Under the pieces are notes generated by a model. The model did no database searches. It was given only the letters and a program-made list of their open reading frames with translations, and was not told the origin of the DNA. The position numbers and the translations under genes were made by a program. From Curtobacterium sp. VKM Ac-1393 (GTDB taxonomy: Bacteria; Actinomycetota; Actinomycetes; Actinomycetales; Microbacteriaceae), in NCBI RefSeq assembly GCF_015350995.1, contig NZ_JADKRW010000008.1, forward strand, positions 62,001-126,000: a DNA stretch of 64,000 bases, written 5' to 3'. Position 1 is the first letter of the stretch. Every line of letters begins with the position of its first letter. Shown piece after piece: positions 32,702 to 40,538 of this stretch.

Positions 32702-33895
32702 ATGTCAACGCTGACGCCCACGACGGGCCTCCTCGAATCGGACTTCTACGGCTTCCAACAGCAGCTGACCGAGCCGGAGCGTGCGTCGATCGGGCGACTC
32801 CGGGAGTACCTCGAGCGCGAGGTGCGGCCCATCGCCGACGAGTACTGGGCGCGGGCCGAGTTCCCGATGCAGGTGATCGCGCCCCTCGCCGAGCTCGGCA
32901 TGTACGGGCCGGGCATCCCGCTCGTGCGCCAGTTCGAGAACTCGGCCGTGTTCCGCGGGTGGGCGGCACTCGAGCTCGGCCGCGTCGACGCCAGCGTCGC
33001 GACGTTCATCGGCGTGCAGTCCGGCCTCGCGATGAACTCGATCGCCGTCGCCGGCAGCGAGGAGCAGCAGCGCGAGTGGCTGCCTCGCATGGCCGCCGGC
33101 GAGATCGTCGGTGCCTTCGGGCTCACCGAGCCGTACTCGGGCAGCGACTCCGCGAAGGGGCTGCGCACCACCGCTCGACGCGAGGGCGACGAGTGGATCC
33201 TCGACGGCGAGAAGCGCTGGATCGGCAACGCCACCTTCGCCGACGTCGTCGTCATCTGGGCGAAGGACGTCGCTGACGGTCAGGTCAAGGGCTTCCTCGT
33301 CACGACGGACACCGCCGGCTTCAGCGCCACGAAGATCGAGGACAAGATCGCGCTGCGCGGTGTGCAGAACGCCGACATCGTCATGCAGGGCGTCCGGGTG
33401 CCCGAGACGCGTCGGCTGCAGAACGCGACGTCGTTCCGATCCACCGCCGAGGTGCTCCGGCTGACCCGCACCGAGGTCGCGTGGCAGGCCGTCGGCATCG
33501 CGGTCGGCGCGTACGAGGCCGCCCTGTCCTACGCGCGTGAGCGCATCCAGTTCGGCAAGCCGATCGCTGCGCACCAGCTCGTGCAGGACCTACTCGTCAA
33601 GTCGCTGTCGAACATCACCGCCTCTATCGCCCTCTGCACGCAGGCCTCGGCCATGCAGGACGCCGGCGTCGGGGGCGACGAGCACTCCGCGATGGCGAAG
33701 GCGTTCGCGACGGCGAAGATGCGCGAGACGGTGGCCTGGTGCCGCGAGGTGCAGGGCGGCAACGGCATCGTGCTCGACAAGGGTGTCGCGCGGTTCTTCG
33801 CGGATGCCGAGGCGATCTACTCGTACGAGGGCACGCGCGAGGTGAACACGCTCATCGTGGGTCGGGCGATCACGGGGCAGGCTGCGTTCGTCTAG
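32702..33895 (+). CDS. Acyl-CoA dehydrogenase, glutaryl-CoA dehydrogenase-like branch
   Basis: The 397-residue FAD enzyme has FGLTEPYSGSDSAKGLRT, the flavin/substrate signature 1 of acyl-CoA dehydrogenases, at about residues 140-157. ALSYARERIQFGKPIAAHQLVQ and the C-terminal IYSYEGTREVNTLIVGRAITG follow, with catalytic base Glu376 in the SYEGT motif used by the glutaryl-CoA/isovaleryl-CoA branch. It probably takes part in fatty-acid or branched-chain catabolism, controlled by the divergent TetR repressor. Confidence 0.92.
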   Translation: MSTLTPTTGLLESDFYGFQQQLTEPERASIGRLREYLEREVRPIADEYWARAEFPMQVIAPLAELGMYGPGIPLVRQFENSAVFRGWAALELGRVDASVATFIGVQSGLAMNSIAVAGSEEQQREWLPRMAAGEIVGAFGLTEPYSGSDSAKGLRTTARREGDEWILDGEKRWIGNATFADVVVIWAKDVADGQVKGFLVTTDTAGFSATKIEDKIALRGVQNADIVMQGVRVPETRRLQNATSFRSTAEVLRLTRTEVAWQAVGIAVGAYEAALSYARERIQFGKPIAAHQLVQDLLVKSLSNITASIALCTQASAMQDAGVGGDEHSAMAKAFATAKMRETVAWCREVQGGNGIVLDKGVARFFADAEAIYSYEGTREVNTLIVGRAITGQAAFV

Positions 33896-33932
33896 CGCGG
33901 GTCGGACCGGGTCGGGTCGGTCGGGTGGATCC

Positions 33933-33986
33933 GACCCGGAACGACGTTCTCGATGTCGTGCGACGTCGATCGTGTCGTTCCGGGTC
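33933..33986. terminator. Inverted repeat between convergent genes
   Basis: GACCCGGAACGAC (33933-33945) and GTCGTTCCGGGTC (33974-33986) are perfect arms around 28 bases that contain a second dyad, CGACGTCG. It separates the convergent acyl-CoA dehydrogenase and S9 peptidase genes. Confidence 0.55.
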
Positions 33987-34002
33987 GACCGCCACGCCCG
34001 CG

Positions 34003-36069
34003 CTACCCGAGCAACTCCGGCCGCTCCCACTTGTCACCGAGCACGTGCTGCCCGAGGAACGCGAACACCGTCTCGTACCAGACCACGGCGTGCTGCGGCG
34101 AGAGCACCCAGTGGTTCTCGTCCGGGAAGTACAGGAACCGGTGCGGCATCGTGCCGTCGTCGGCCGCGTGGTGCTCGGCGAGCTCCGACCACAGCCGGAG
34201 CCCCTCGCCGATCGGCACCCGGTAGTCCTTATCGCCGTGGATGACGAGCATCGGTGACGCGATCTCGGCCGCGAACCGGCGCGGGTCGTTCGCCTCGATG
34301 CCGGTGGCGTCGAAGATCGACGACCAGTACTGCGACGAGTCCGTGGTGCCGTTGAACTGGTCGAGCGCCCACAGGCTGGCGTGCGTGACGATCGCCCGGA
34401 ACCGGTCGGTGTGGCCGGCGATCCAGTTCGCCATGTACCCGCCGAACGACCCACCCATGGCAGCCGTGCGGGTCTCGTCGACGTCAGCCCGGGCTTCGAC
34501 CACGTCGGTGATCGCCATCAGGTCGGTGTACGGCGCCTGCCCCCACGCGTTCCATCCGCGGTTCACGAAGTCGAGCCCGTAGCCGGTCGACAACGCGGGA
34601 TCGGGCAGCAGCACCGCGTACCCGCGCGCCGCCATCAGCATCGGGTTCCACCGCCACGACCACTGGTTCCACGAGTTCAGCGGCCCGCCGTGGATCCAGA
34701 GCAGCAGCGGGTGCGGACCGTCGCCCTCCGGCACGACCAGCCAGCCGCGCACGCGCGCGCCGTCGGCCGCGGTCGTCTCGACCTCTTCCAGGTGCGCGGG
34801 CGCCTCCGGCAGGGGTGCCGGGGTCGCGAGCGGGGTCACCGCCCCGTCCGTCGCGATCCGCACGGGGTGCAGTGGCGCCGCCCAGGATGCCCGGAGCGCG
34901 ACGACCGCGCCGGTCGCCTCCGCCACGCGCAGGCTCGAGTACGCCCAGTCGTCGTGCGTCAGCTGCTCGACGGCTGCGCCGTCGAGCGGGATGCGGAACA
35001 CCGGAGCCCGGCCGTCCTGGTCGGCCACGGCGAGCAGGGCGTGGTCGCCGTGCTCGAACACGAGCTCGCTCGGCCAGTGGTCCCAGTCGGTCGCGATGCG
35101 GTGCGGGTCCGAGCCGTTGATGCCGGCGGTCCAGACCTCTTGCTGGTTCGCCCCGGCCGGGGTGGAGCGAACCGTCCGGACCCACGCGATCGTGCGGCCG
35201 TCGTGGCTCAGGGCGGGCATCTCGTGGTCGACGTCGACGTCGCTGAACAGCACCGTGCGGTGGCCGGTGGTGCAGTCGATCGTGACGATCGTCGAGCGGT
35301 GTCCACGGGCCTCCCGGACACCCACGGCTGCCAACAGGACGGATCCGTCGGGCGTGAGCGCCCCGGCGACGTGGTCCAGCGATCGGCCGGGAGCCGGCGT
35401 GCGGTCGGTGAGGCGGGGGAGCGCGGCTGCGTCCTCGGCGTGGTCTTCGGTCAGGCCTTCGGCCAGGTCGAGCGTCAGGACGTGCGTCTGGGCCGGACCG
35501 AGGTCGTGGTCCCAGTACCGGACCGGGTAGGTCTCGTGCAGGATCGCACGGACCTTCTTGTCCTTGCGGGCCTTCCGGAGCACCGCGTCGGCCTCGAGCA
35601 CGGTCGCCAGATCGGAGCCGGCACTCGGCAGCAGGTCGGCGGTGAGCGCGACGACGTCCGACGACGCCGCGGTGGCCAGGACGCCGCCGACGCCCCCGGC
35701 GAGCCGGGTGAGGGGCCGGGCCTCGCCGCCGGTCGCCGGGAGCACCCAGAGCTGGGCGGTCTCGAGGTCTGCGGCGTCGGCATCGGGTCGGGCGGAGACG
35801 AAGAGCAGGTCGCCCGTGCGGGAGAAGGCGATGCCGCTCTCGCCCTTGGCGGAACGGGTGAGGCGGACAGCGGTACCGGCTGCGTCGCTGCCGGCCGCGT
35901 CGGTGTCGTCGCCTGCGGGCACCTGCCAGATCGACCGGCGGTACCCGGTACGGTCCGGGTCGAGCGCACTGACCGTCAGCGCGACGCGGGTGCCGTCCGG
36001 GCTGATCGCGATGCCGTCGACACGGGGGAGCGCGATGTACTGGTCGAGGTCGGAGAACGGTGTCGTCAT
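34003..36069 (-). CDS. S9-family serine peptidase (acylaminoacyl peptidase/dipeptidyl peptidase type)
   Basis: The 688-residue cytosolic enzyme has an N-terminal beta-propeller built from WD40-like TolB segments (VDGIAISPDGTRVALTVSA and similar) over about 400 residues. A C-terminal alpha/beta hydrolase follows. The nucleophile is Ser541 in MGGSFGGYMANWIAGH, preceded by HGGPLNSWNQWSWRWNP, the oxyanion region. IHGDKDYRVPIGEG and FPDENHWV hold the Asp and His. It trims short peptides. Its start overlaps the stop of the patatin gene, so the two form an operon. Confidence 0.93.
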   Translation of the reverse strand: MTTPFSDLDQYIALPRVDGIAISPDGTRVALTVSALDPDRTGYRRSIWQVPAGDDTDAAGSDAAGTAVRLTRSAKGESGIAFSRTGDLLFVSARPDADAADLETAQLWVLPATGGEARPLTRLAGGVGGVLATAASSDVVALTADLLPSAGSDLATVLEADAVLRKARKDKKVRAILHETYPVRYWDHDLGPAQTHVLTLDLAEGLTEDHAEDAAALPRLTDRTPAPGRSLDHVAGALTPDGSVLLAAVGVREARGHRSTIVTIDCTTGHRTVLFSDVDVDHEMPALSHDGRTIAWVRTVRSTPAGANQQEVWTAGINGSDPHRIATDWDHWPSELVFEHGDHALLAVADQDGRAPVFRIPLDGAAVEQLTHDDWAYSSLRVAEATGAVVALRASWAAPLHPVRIATDGAVTPLATPAPLPEAPAHLEEVETTAADGARVRGWLVVPEGDGPHPLLLWIHGGPLNSWNQWSWRWNPMLMAARGYAVLLPDPALSTGYGLDFVNRGWNAWGQAPYTDLMAITDVVEARADVDETRTAAMGGSFGGYMANWIAGHTDRFRAIVTHASLWALDQFNGTTDSSQYWSSIFDATGIEANDPRRFAAEIASPMLVIHGDKDYRVPIGEGLRLWSELAEHHAADDGTMPHRFLYFPDENHWVLSPQHAVVWYETVFAFLGQHVLGDKWERPELLG

Positions 36070-36962
36070 GCGTGCACGCCCCCGAGGTCGTCGGCCCAGA
36101 AAACGGCGATCTGCTCGGCCACGGCGGCGCCCTGAGCACGGCCGGCCTCGGCCGACGGCGCCTGGGTGGACAAGGAGAGCGAGTTCGTCCCGAAGGCTTC
36201 CTGCGCCGTGCTGTCGGCCACGATGACCTCGACCGAGCTGCCGCCGGCACGGAGTGACTCGACCGCGATGTCGAGCCACGGCCCGACGGGCGACGGACCC
36301 TCTGGGCCGCAGGCGATCACGAGGACGCGTTCGTGTCCGGCTGCGGCGTCGGCGTTCGTGCCGGAGCGGACACCGCCGTCGACGTACGGGTGGCCCTCGA
36401 TGCCCACGGGAGACCAGACGAACGGCACCGAACAGCTCGCGGCGACCGCCCGGGGGAGCGGGACGCCGTCGGCCGCCGTCAGCAGCCGGAACGCGCCGTC
36501 GGTGGCGTCGACCGCCGTGACGGCGAACGGCCGGGCCGGCCACTCGGTCGACGGCAGGGTCTCGGCGAACGTCGCCGTGCGCTCGTCGTCGGACTGGCCG
36601 TCGGTGACCTGCTGAGCCGCGAGACCGAGGCGGGCGCGGGCGTCCTGCTCACCGGTCGCTCCCTCGAGTGCGGCGCCGATGCGCTGCTGGACGGCGTCGG
36701 TGTCGATCGCGGCCGGCTCGACGTAGGTCGTGGGCGCGGGGGTGTGCTGCTGGTCGTACGCCTGCTGCACCGTGCCGTTCCGGACGAACGCCCCGACGAC
36801 GCTGCCGGCGCTCGTGCCGACGACGAGGTCCGCGGCGTCGAGGTCGACGCCGGCGTCCTGCAGTGCGGACAGCACGCCGACCTCCCACGCGATGCCGGCG
36901 ACACCTCCGCCACCCAGGACGAGGGCTCTGGATCCGGGAACGGGCGTGCTGGCATCGGTCAT
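36066..36962 (-). CDS. Patatin-like phospholipase
   Basis: The 298-residue acyl hydrolase has the patatin catalytic set: oxyanion loop LVLGGGGVAG, nucleophile Ser51 in GTSAGS, and the dyad partner Asp195 in DGGVRSG. It cleaves acyl chains from phospholipids or related lipids. No signal peptide is visible, so it is likely cytosolic. It is the first gene of a two-gene operon with the S9 peptidase, their reading frames overlapping by four bases. A TTGTCCACA box is found about 70 bases upstream. Confidence 0.9.
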   Translation of the reverse strand: MTDASTPVPGSRALVLGGGGVAGIAWEVGVLSALQDAGVDLDAADLVVGTSAGSVVGAFVRNGTVQQAYDQQHTPAPTTYVEPAAIDTDAVQQRIGAALEGATGEQDARARLGLAAQQVTDGQSDDERTATFAETLPSTEWPARPFAVTAVDATDGAFRLLTAADGVPLPRAVAASCSVPFVWSPVGIEGHPYVDGGVRSGTNADAAAGHERVLVIACGPEGPSPVGPWLDIAVESLRAGGSSVEVIVADSTAQEAFGTNSLSLSTQAPSAEAGRAQGAAVAEQIAVFWADDLGGVHA

Positions 36963-37028
36963 GGGTCTTGCTTACCAGGTGCGTGCGACGGGCTGGTGGA
37001 GGACGACAGTTCCTGTGGAGAACCGGCC

Positions 37029-37037
37029 TGTGGACAA
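37029..37037 (-). promoter_or_regulatory. DnaA-box-like sequence TTGTCCACA (reverse strand)
   Basis: TGTGGACAA reads TTGTCCACA on the minus strand in the divergent spacer between the patatin gene and the GAF-like membrane gene. A weaker CTGTGGAG copy is 16 bases earlier. The paired arrangement mirrors the one near 12,100. Confidence 0.35.
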
Positions 37038-37075
37038 CTCCGTCTGCGTCGGTGGCGTGACCTAACGTCGTGGTC

Positions 37076-37885
37076 ATGGGGCATCAGCGTTCAAGACGGG
37101 TCGGCACGGTCGTGTGGCCGATCGTGGTGGCTGCTGCGCCGACCGCGGCGTTGCAGTTGCCGAACCTGTTCGTCACCCCGGCGGTCCGGCTGTCGCTCGT
37201 CGCGTTCGGGCTCGTCGTGCTCGTCGGAGCCGTGACGGTGCAGGTGGTCCGGACCCGGCGCAGTGACGCTGCACGGTCGGTGGCCGAGGACAACGCCACC
37301 GCAGCAGAGCTCGAGCAGTCGACGGCGGTCCGGTACGCGTTCGGCCAGATCGCCACCCGGCTCGTCCGGTTCACCGAACTGCCCCGGTCCGAGCGCCACG
37401 GCGAACTGTCCGTCGTCGCCGACCGCGTCGCCGTGGCCCTGGCGTTCTACCTGCTGCCGAAGGTGCCCGACGTGCGCGCCAACGTGTACCAGCTGTCCAC
37501 CGATCTGCGTGCGCTCGAGCCGATCGGTCACGGGGGCGCCGGCGACACCGCCGGGGTCTTCCGCGCGGGCACGCCCTACGGCGACCGCAACCTCGAGTGG
37601 GTGCTGATCGGGGGAGCACCCCGGATCGTCGGCGACCGCTCCGCCGATGTCGACGTCGACCAGGACGTGCCGGGCTTCGAACCGCGGTACTCCTCGTACG
37701 TCTCGGTGGTGATCCGGTCCGACCAGTACTCGTTCGGCATGCTCACCGTCGACTCCCCGGTCGCCGACGCCTTCACCGAACTCGACGCCAAGAACATCGC
37801 GATGATGGCGTCGTTCATGGCCGTGGCGTTCTCGTTGACCTACTCGTTCCCCGAGCGCGACCGCAATCAAAGGAAAGGCCCGTGA
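37076..37885 (+). CDS. Membrane protein with a cytosolic GAF-like domain
   Basis: The 269-residue protein has two N-terminal helices (VVWPIVVAAAPTAALQLPNL; LSLVAFGLVVLVGAVTVQVV), then a charged coil, then a soluble domain ending SSYVSVVIRSDQYSFGMLTVDSP. The last phrase resembles the closing strand of GAF sensor domains, followed by the typical helix ELDAKNIAMMASFMAVAFSL. It is probably a membrane-bound sensor, but no output domain is attached. The ATG at 37076 is preferred to a GTG two codons upstream. The stop overlaps the next gene. Confidence 0.65.
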   Translation: MGHQRSRRVGTVVWPIVVAAAPTAALQLPNLFVTPAVRLSLVAFGLVVLVGAVTVQVVRTRRSDAARSVAEDNATAAELEQSTAVRYAFGQIATRLVRFTELPRSERHGELSVVADRVAVALAFYLLPKVPDVRANVYQLSTDLRALEPIGHGGAGDTAGVFRAGTPYGDRNLEWVLIGGAPRIVGDRSADVDVDQDVPGFEPRYSSYVSVVIRSDQYSFGMLTVDSPVADAFTELDAKNIAMMASFMAVAFSLTYSFPERDRNQRKGP

Positions 37886-38112
37886 TGCTCACACGCTCTG
37901 TCGGACGCTCGACGTACGATGCCCTCATGACGACCGTGAACCCTGCTCCGCCGTCGTTCGGGCGTGCCCGGATCTCATCGCCGAACTGGAACGACACCAC
38001 CACCGACGCCGACTACGAGGACCTCGACGTCATCGCCGCCAACATCGAGCGCGAGCGCGCAGCAGCCCGGATCCGGGTCACTGCAGCCATCGCCGCGCGC
38101 CTGGGTCGCTGA
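37885..38112 (+). CDS. Small hypothetical protein coupled to the GAF-like gene
   Basis: The 75-residue product starts at an ATG sharing a base with the upstream TGA, behind a good AAAGGAAAGG. The sequence is a basic head, a polar middle (SSPNWNDTTTDADYEDLDVI) and a helical end, AANIERERAAARIRVTAAIAARLG. An internal Met at codon 15 is an alternative start. The acidic-then-helical layout suggests a small adaptor, perhaps partner to the sensor-like membrane protein. No family recognised. Confidence 0.6.
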   Translation: MLTRSVGRSTYDALMTTVNPAPPSFGRARISSPNWNDTTTDADYEDLDVIAANIERERAAARIRVTAAIAARLGR

Positions 38113-38129
38113 CCCTTCCCGCATCGTCC

Positions 38130-38169
38130 ACGACGAACGGCTCCCACGTGTGTGGGAGCCGTTCGTCGT
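38130..38169. terminator. Perfect 18-bp hairpin between convergent genes
   Basis: The arms 38130-38147 and 38152-38169 are exact reverse complements (core ACGAACGGCTCCCAC) with a four-base GTGT loop. It is the strongest terminator-like structure in the window, although no U-tract follows on either strand. Confidence 0.85.
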
Positions 38170-38182
38170 CCGGACGTCGCGG

Positions 38183-39214
38183 CTACGGTGCCGCGGTCAC
38201 GTCGATGAGCACCTTGCCGACTGCGTCCTGCTCGACGGCGTCGTGCGCGTCCGCGGTGCTGGCCAGGTCGAAGCGGACGAGCGGCAAACCCGCGTCGTCG
38301 CCGACCGGCAGCACACCGTCGTGCAGCGCCTCGGTGACGTCCTCGGCCGCTGCCGCCAGCGCTTCGTCGCCGATCGTGTAGAGCAGCAGGAACTGGTAGC
38401 GCGCGTTGACGCTCATGTTCGGGCGGATCGGCAGCGTGGCCTCGTCGCCGCCGTTGTTCGCGTAGATCGACACGACGCCGTGGTTCGCCAGCACGTCGGC
38501 GACCAGCGCGGCGTTCTGCGGGATCGACACCTCGACGACGATGTCGACGCCGTCCGCCGCGATCGACCGGATGCGCTCGGCGGCGTCCTCCTCGCGGTAG
38601 TTCACGATGTGGTGCGCGCCGGCTGACGTGGCGAGTGCGGCCTTGGCGTCCGAGCTGATCGTCGTGATCACGGTCGCACCGGCCCAGCGGGCGAGCTGGA
38701 TCGCGGCGTGGCCGACGGCGCCCGCACCGCCGGCGACGAGCACGGTGACGCCGTCGAGGGCTCCGGGACCGAGCCGCGACGGGCCGTCCTCGTGGGTGGT
38801 CAGTGCTCGGTGTGCCGTCATCGCCGGCACCCCCAGTGAGGCGCCGACGTCGAAGCTGGTCTGCTCGGGCAGGCGGACCGCACGGGTCTCCGGCACGACG
38901 GTGTACTCCTGCGCGGTGCCGGTCGGGCGCGAGGCGGCGGCCATGAAGAGCCAGACCCGGTCGCCCACGGCGAGTCCCTCGACACCGGGACCGACCGCGT
39001 CGACGACGCCGGCGCCGTCCTGGTTCGGGGTGATCTCGGGGAAGGGCAGGCCGTCGCCGTAGGTCCCACCGGCCCGGGCCTTCCAGTCCGTCGGGTTCAC
39101 GCCGGAGACGACGACGCGGACGCGGACCTCGCCGGCACCGGGTTCGGGGACGTCCCGCTCGACGAGTTCGAGGACGCTGCTGTCACCGGGCTTCGTGTAG
39201 ACGATCGATCGCAT
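38183..39214 (-). CDS. Quinone oxidoreductase / MDR zinc-less alcohol dehydrogenase
   Basis: The 343-residue protein starts MRSIVYTKPGDSSVLELVERDVPEPGAGEVRVRV, the standard N-terminus of the quinone-oxidoreductase branch of MDR enzymes. It has the GQDGAG-like phrase TPNQDGAGVVDAVG, then the Rossmann loop VLVAGGAGAVGHAAIQLARWAG at about 153-174. Zinc ligands are absent, as expected. It would use NADPH to reduce quinones or enones. The start at 39214 was chosen because the homology begins there; the frame continues 16 codons upstream. Confidence 0.88.
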   Translation of the reverse strand: MRSIVYTKPGDSSVLELVERDVPEPGAGEVRVRVVVSGVNPTDWKARAGGTYGDGLPFPEITPNQDGAGVVDAVGPGVEGLAVGDRVWLFMAAASRPTGTAQEYTVVPETRAVRLPEQTSFDVGASLGVPAMTAHRALTTHEDGPSRLGPGALDGVTVLVAGGAGAVGHAAIQLARWAGATVITTISSDAKAALATSAGAHHIVNYREEDAAERIRSIAADGVDIVVEVSIPQNAALVADVLANHGVVSIYANNGGDEATLPIRPNMSVNARYQFLLLYTIGDEALAAAAEDVTEALHDGVLPVGDDAGLPLVRFDLASTADAHDAVEQDAVGKVLIDVTAAP

Positions 39215-39269
39215 GTCCCCAGGCAACCACTCGGCGCCGTCGGGGATTCCGAGTGTCGGCACGAAGGCC

Positions 39270-39312
39270 CCCGCCGCGCGCCCCGCCGCGCGCCCCGCCG
39301 CGCGCCCCGCCG
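39270..39312. repeat. 12-bp tandem repeat, CCGCCGCGCGCC unit
   Basis: Three and a half copies of a 12-base GC-only unit lie in the 102-base spacer between the HxlR gene and the quinone oxidoreductase gene. Both genes run on the minus strand, so the array is in a leader or terminator position. Confidence 0.75.
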
Positions 39313-39316
39313 CCGC

Positions 39317-39679
39317 TCAGCGTGCGTCGTACTCCACGCGCGAGACCGCGACGTCGTCCATGTGGGACGTCGCCCAGGCTTCGAGCGGTTCGAGCACGCC
39401 GCGCAGCGATCGCCCACGGTCGGTCAGCTCGTACTCGACGTGCGGCGGGATCTCGGGGAACACCGTGCGGGTGACGAGTCCGTCCCGTTCGAGCGCGCGG
39501 AGCGTCTGCGTGAGCATCTTCTGCGACACGCCCTGCACCCGGTTCGCGATCACCGTGTACCGCTGCGGGCCGTCGGCGAGGGTGCCGATCGTGAGCACGC
39601 TCCAGCGGTCGCCGATGCGGTCGAGAAGCTGCCGGCTGGGGCAGTCAGCGGCGTAGGGCGTGTACTCGAGTGCTGACAT
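39317..39679 (-). CDS. HxlR-family transcriptional regulator
   Basis: The 120-residue winged-helix protein starts MSALEYTPYAADCPSRQLLDRIGDRWSVLTIGTLADGPQRYTVIANRVQGVSQKMLTQTLR in segments that match the HxlR/DUF24 pattern, including the redox-sensing-style N-terminal Cys13 and the recognition helix QGVSQKMLTQTLRALERDGL. A single Cys near the N-terminus often senses quinones or electrophiles. It diverges from an NAD(P)-binding oxidoreductase and lies upstream of a quinone oxidoreductase, a consistent electrophile-stress theme. Confidence 0.9.
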   Translation of the reverse strand: MSALEYTPYAADCPSRQLLDRIGDRWSVLTIGTLADGPQRYTVIANRVQGVSQKMLTQTLRALERDGLVTRTVFPEIPPHVEYELTDRGRSLRGVLEPLEAWATSHMDDVAVSRVEYDAR

Positions 39680-39725
39680 GGTTGCCTCCGTGGCGAACGT
39701 GCTCCGTAACGCACCATGAGGTGCC

Positions 39726-39744
39726 TACTTTCTCAAAGAGAGTA
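39726..39744. promoter_or_regulatory. Candidate HxlR operator
   Basis: TACTTTCTCAAAGAGAGTA lies in the 106-base divergent spacer, bounded by TACT and AGTA, the half-site pattern of HxlR/YodB-type regulators. The site overlaps an AT-rich stretch suited to a promoter and sits 42 bases upstream of the oxidoreductase start. Confidence 0.6.
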
Positions 39745-39785
39745 ACTCTTGTACGGTGAGCTGACCAGCCCACGAAAGGAACAGC

Positions 39786-40433
39786 ATGACCAGCATCGTC
39801 GTCTTCGGAGGCACCGGCTACGCCGGGTCCGCCATCACCCGCGAAGCCCTGTCCCGCGGCATCGCCGTCACCGCCGTCGCCCGCGACACGAGCAAGCTCG
39901 ACGCCGCCGAGGGACTGACCCTGGCGCAGGGCGACGCCTTCGACGCCGACTTCGTGGCCGAGGTCACCAAGGGCGCGGACGTCATCGTCGTCTCGCTGCA
40001 CGCGGTCCAGGCCGACGGCAGCGAGCTCGCGGACAAGTTCCAGCACTTCGTCGACGCGGCTGCCGCAGCCGGAGCGCGCCTCGGCATCGTGGGCGGTGCC
40101 GGTTCGCTGCTCGTTTCCGAGGGTGGACCCCGCGCCTTCGACGCCGTCGAGTTCCCGGACGCGTTCAAGCCCGAGGCGAAGAGCCACGCGAAGATCCTCG
40201 ACGCGCTCCGGGCCTCGGACACCGACGTCGACTGGTTCTACGTCAGCCCGGCCGCAGCGTTCGGCAGCTACAACCCGGGCGAGCGTCGTGGCACCTACCG
40301 CACGACCGACGAGGTCATGATCGCCGACGCCGATGGCAACTCGGACATCTCCGGTGCGGACTTCGCCCTGGCCTTCGTCGACGAGATCGCGAACCCGGCG
40401 CACCACCAGACCCGTTTCGGCGTCGCCTACTGA
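39786..40433 (+). CDS. NAD(P)-binding oxidoreductase, NmrA/YwnB type
   Basis: The 215-residue protein is an extended Rossmann domain: IVVFGGTGYAGSAITREALSRG at residues 4-25 holds GGTGYAG, LGIVGGAGSLLV lies mid-domain and the end has NSDISGADFALAFVDEIANP. This is the YwnB-like atypical SDR group, which often responds to thiol or quinone stress. It diverges from the HxlR gene with a likely shared operator and is thus its probable target. GAAAGGA precedes the ATG at good spacing. Confidence 0.9.
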   Translation: MTSIVVFGGTGYAGSAITREALSRGIAVTAVARDTSKLDAAEGLTLAQGDAFDADFVAEVTKGADVIVVSLHAVQADGSELADKFQHFVDAAAAAGARLGIVGGAGSLLVSEGGPRAFDAVEFPDAFKPEAKSHAKILDALRASDTDVDWFYVSPAAAFGSYNPGERRGTYRTTDEVMIADADGNSDISGADFALAFVDEIANPAHHQTRFGVAY

Positions 40434-40448
40434 GGCAAGCCCCGCCCG

Positions 40449-40510
40449 GGAACCAGGTTCCGGACACAACACCGCGGATTTGCGTGGTTCAGTGTCCGGA
40501 ACCTGGTTCC
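40449..40510. terminator. Perfect 19-bp inverted repeat between convergent genes
   Basis: GGAACCAGGTTCCGGACAC (40449-40467) and its exact complement (40492-40510) enclose 24 bases. Each arm is itself a dyad (GGAACC-A-GGTTCC), so alternative folds exist. It separates the oxidoreductase and MFS genes. Confidence 0.75.
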
Positions 40511-40538
40511 GGCGGGCAAACTCGCCACCGTGCGCCGG

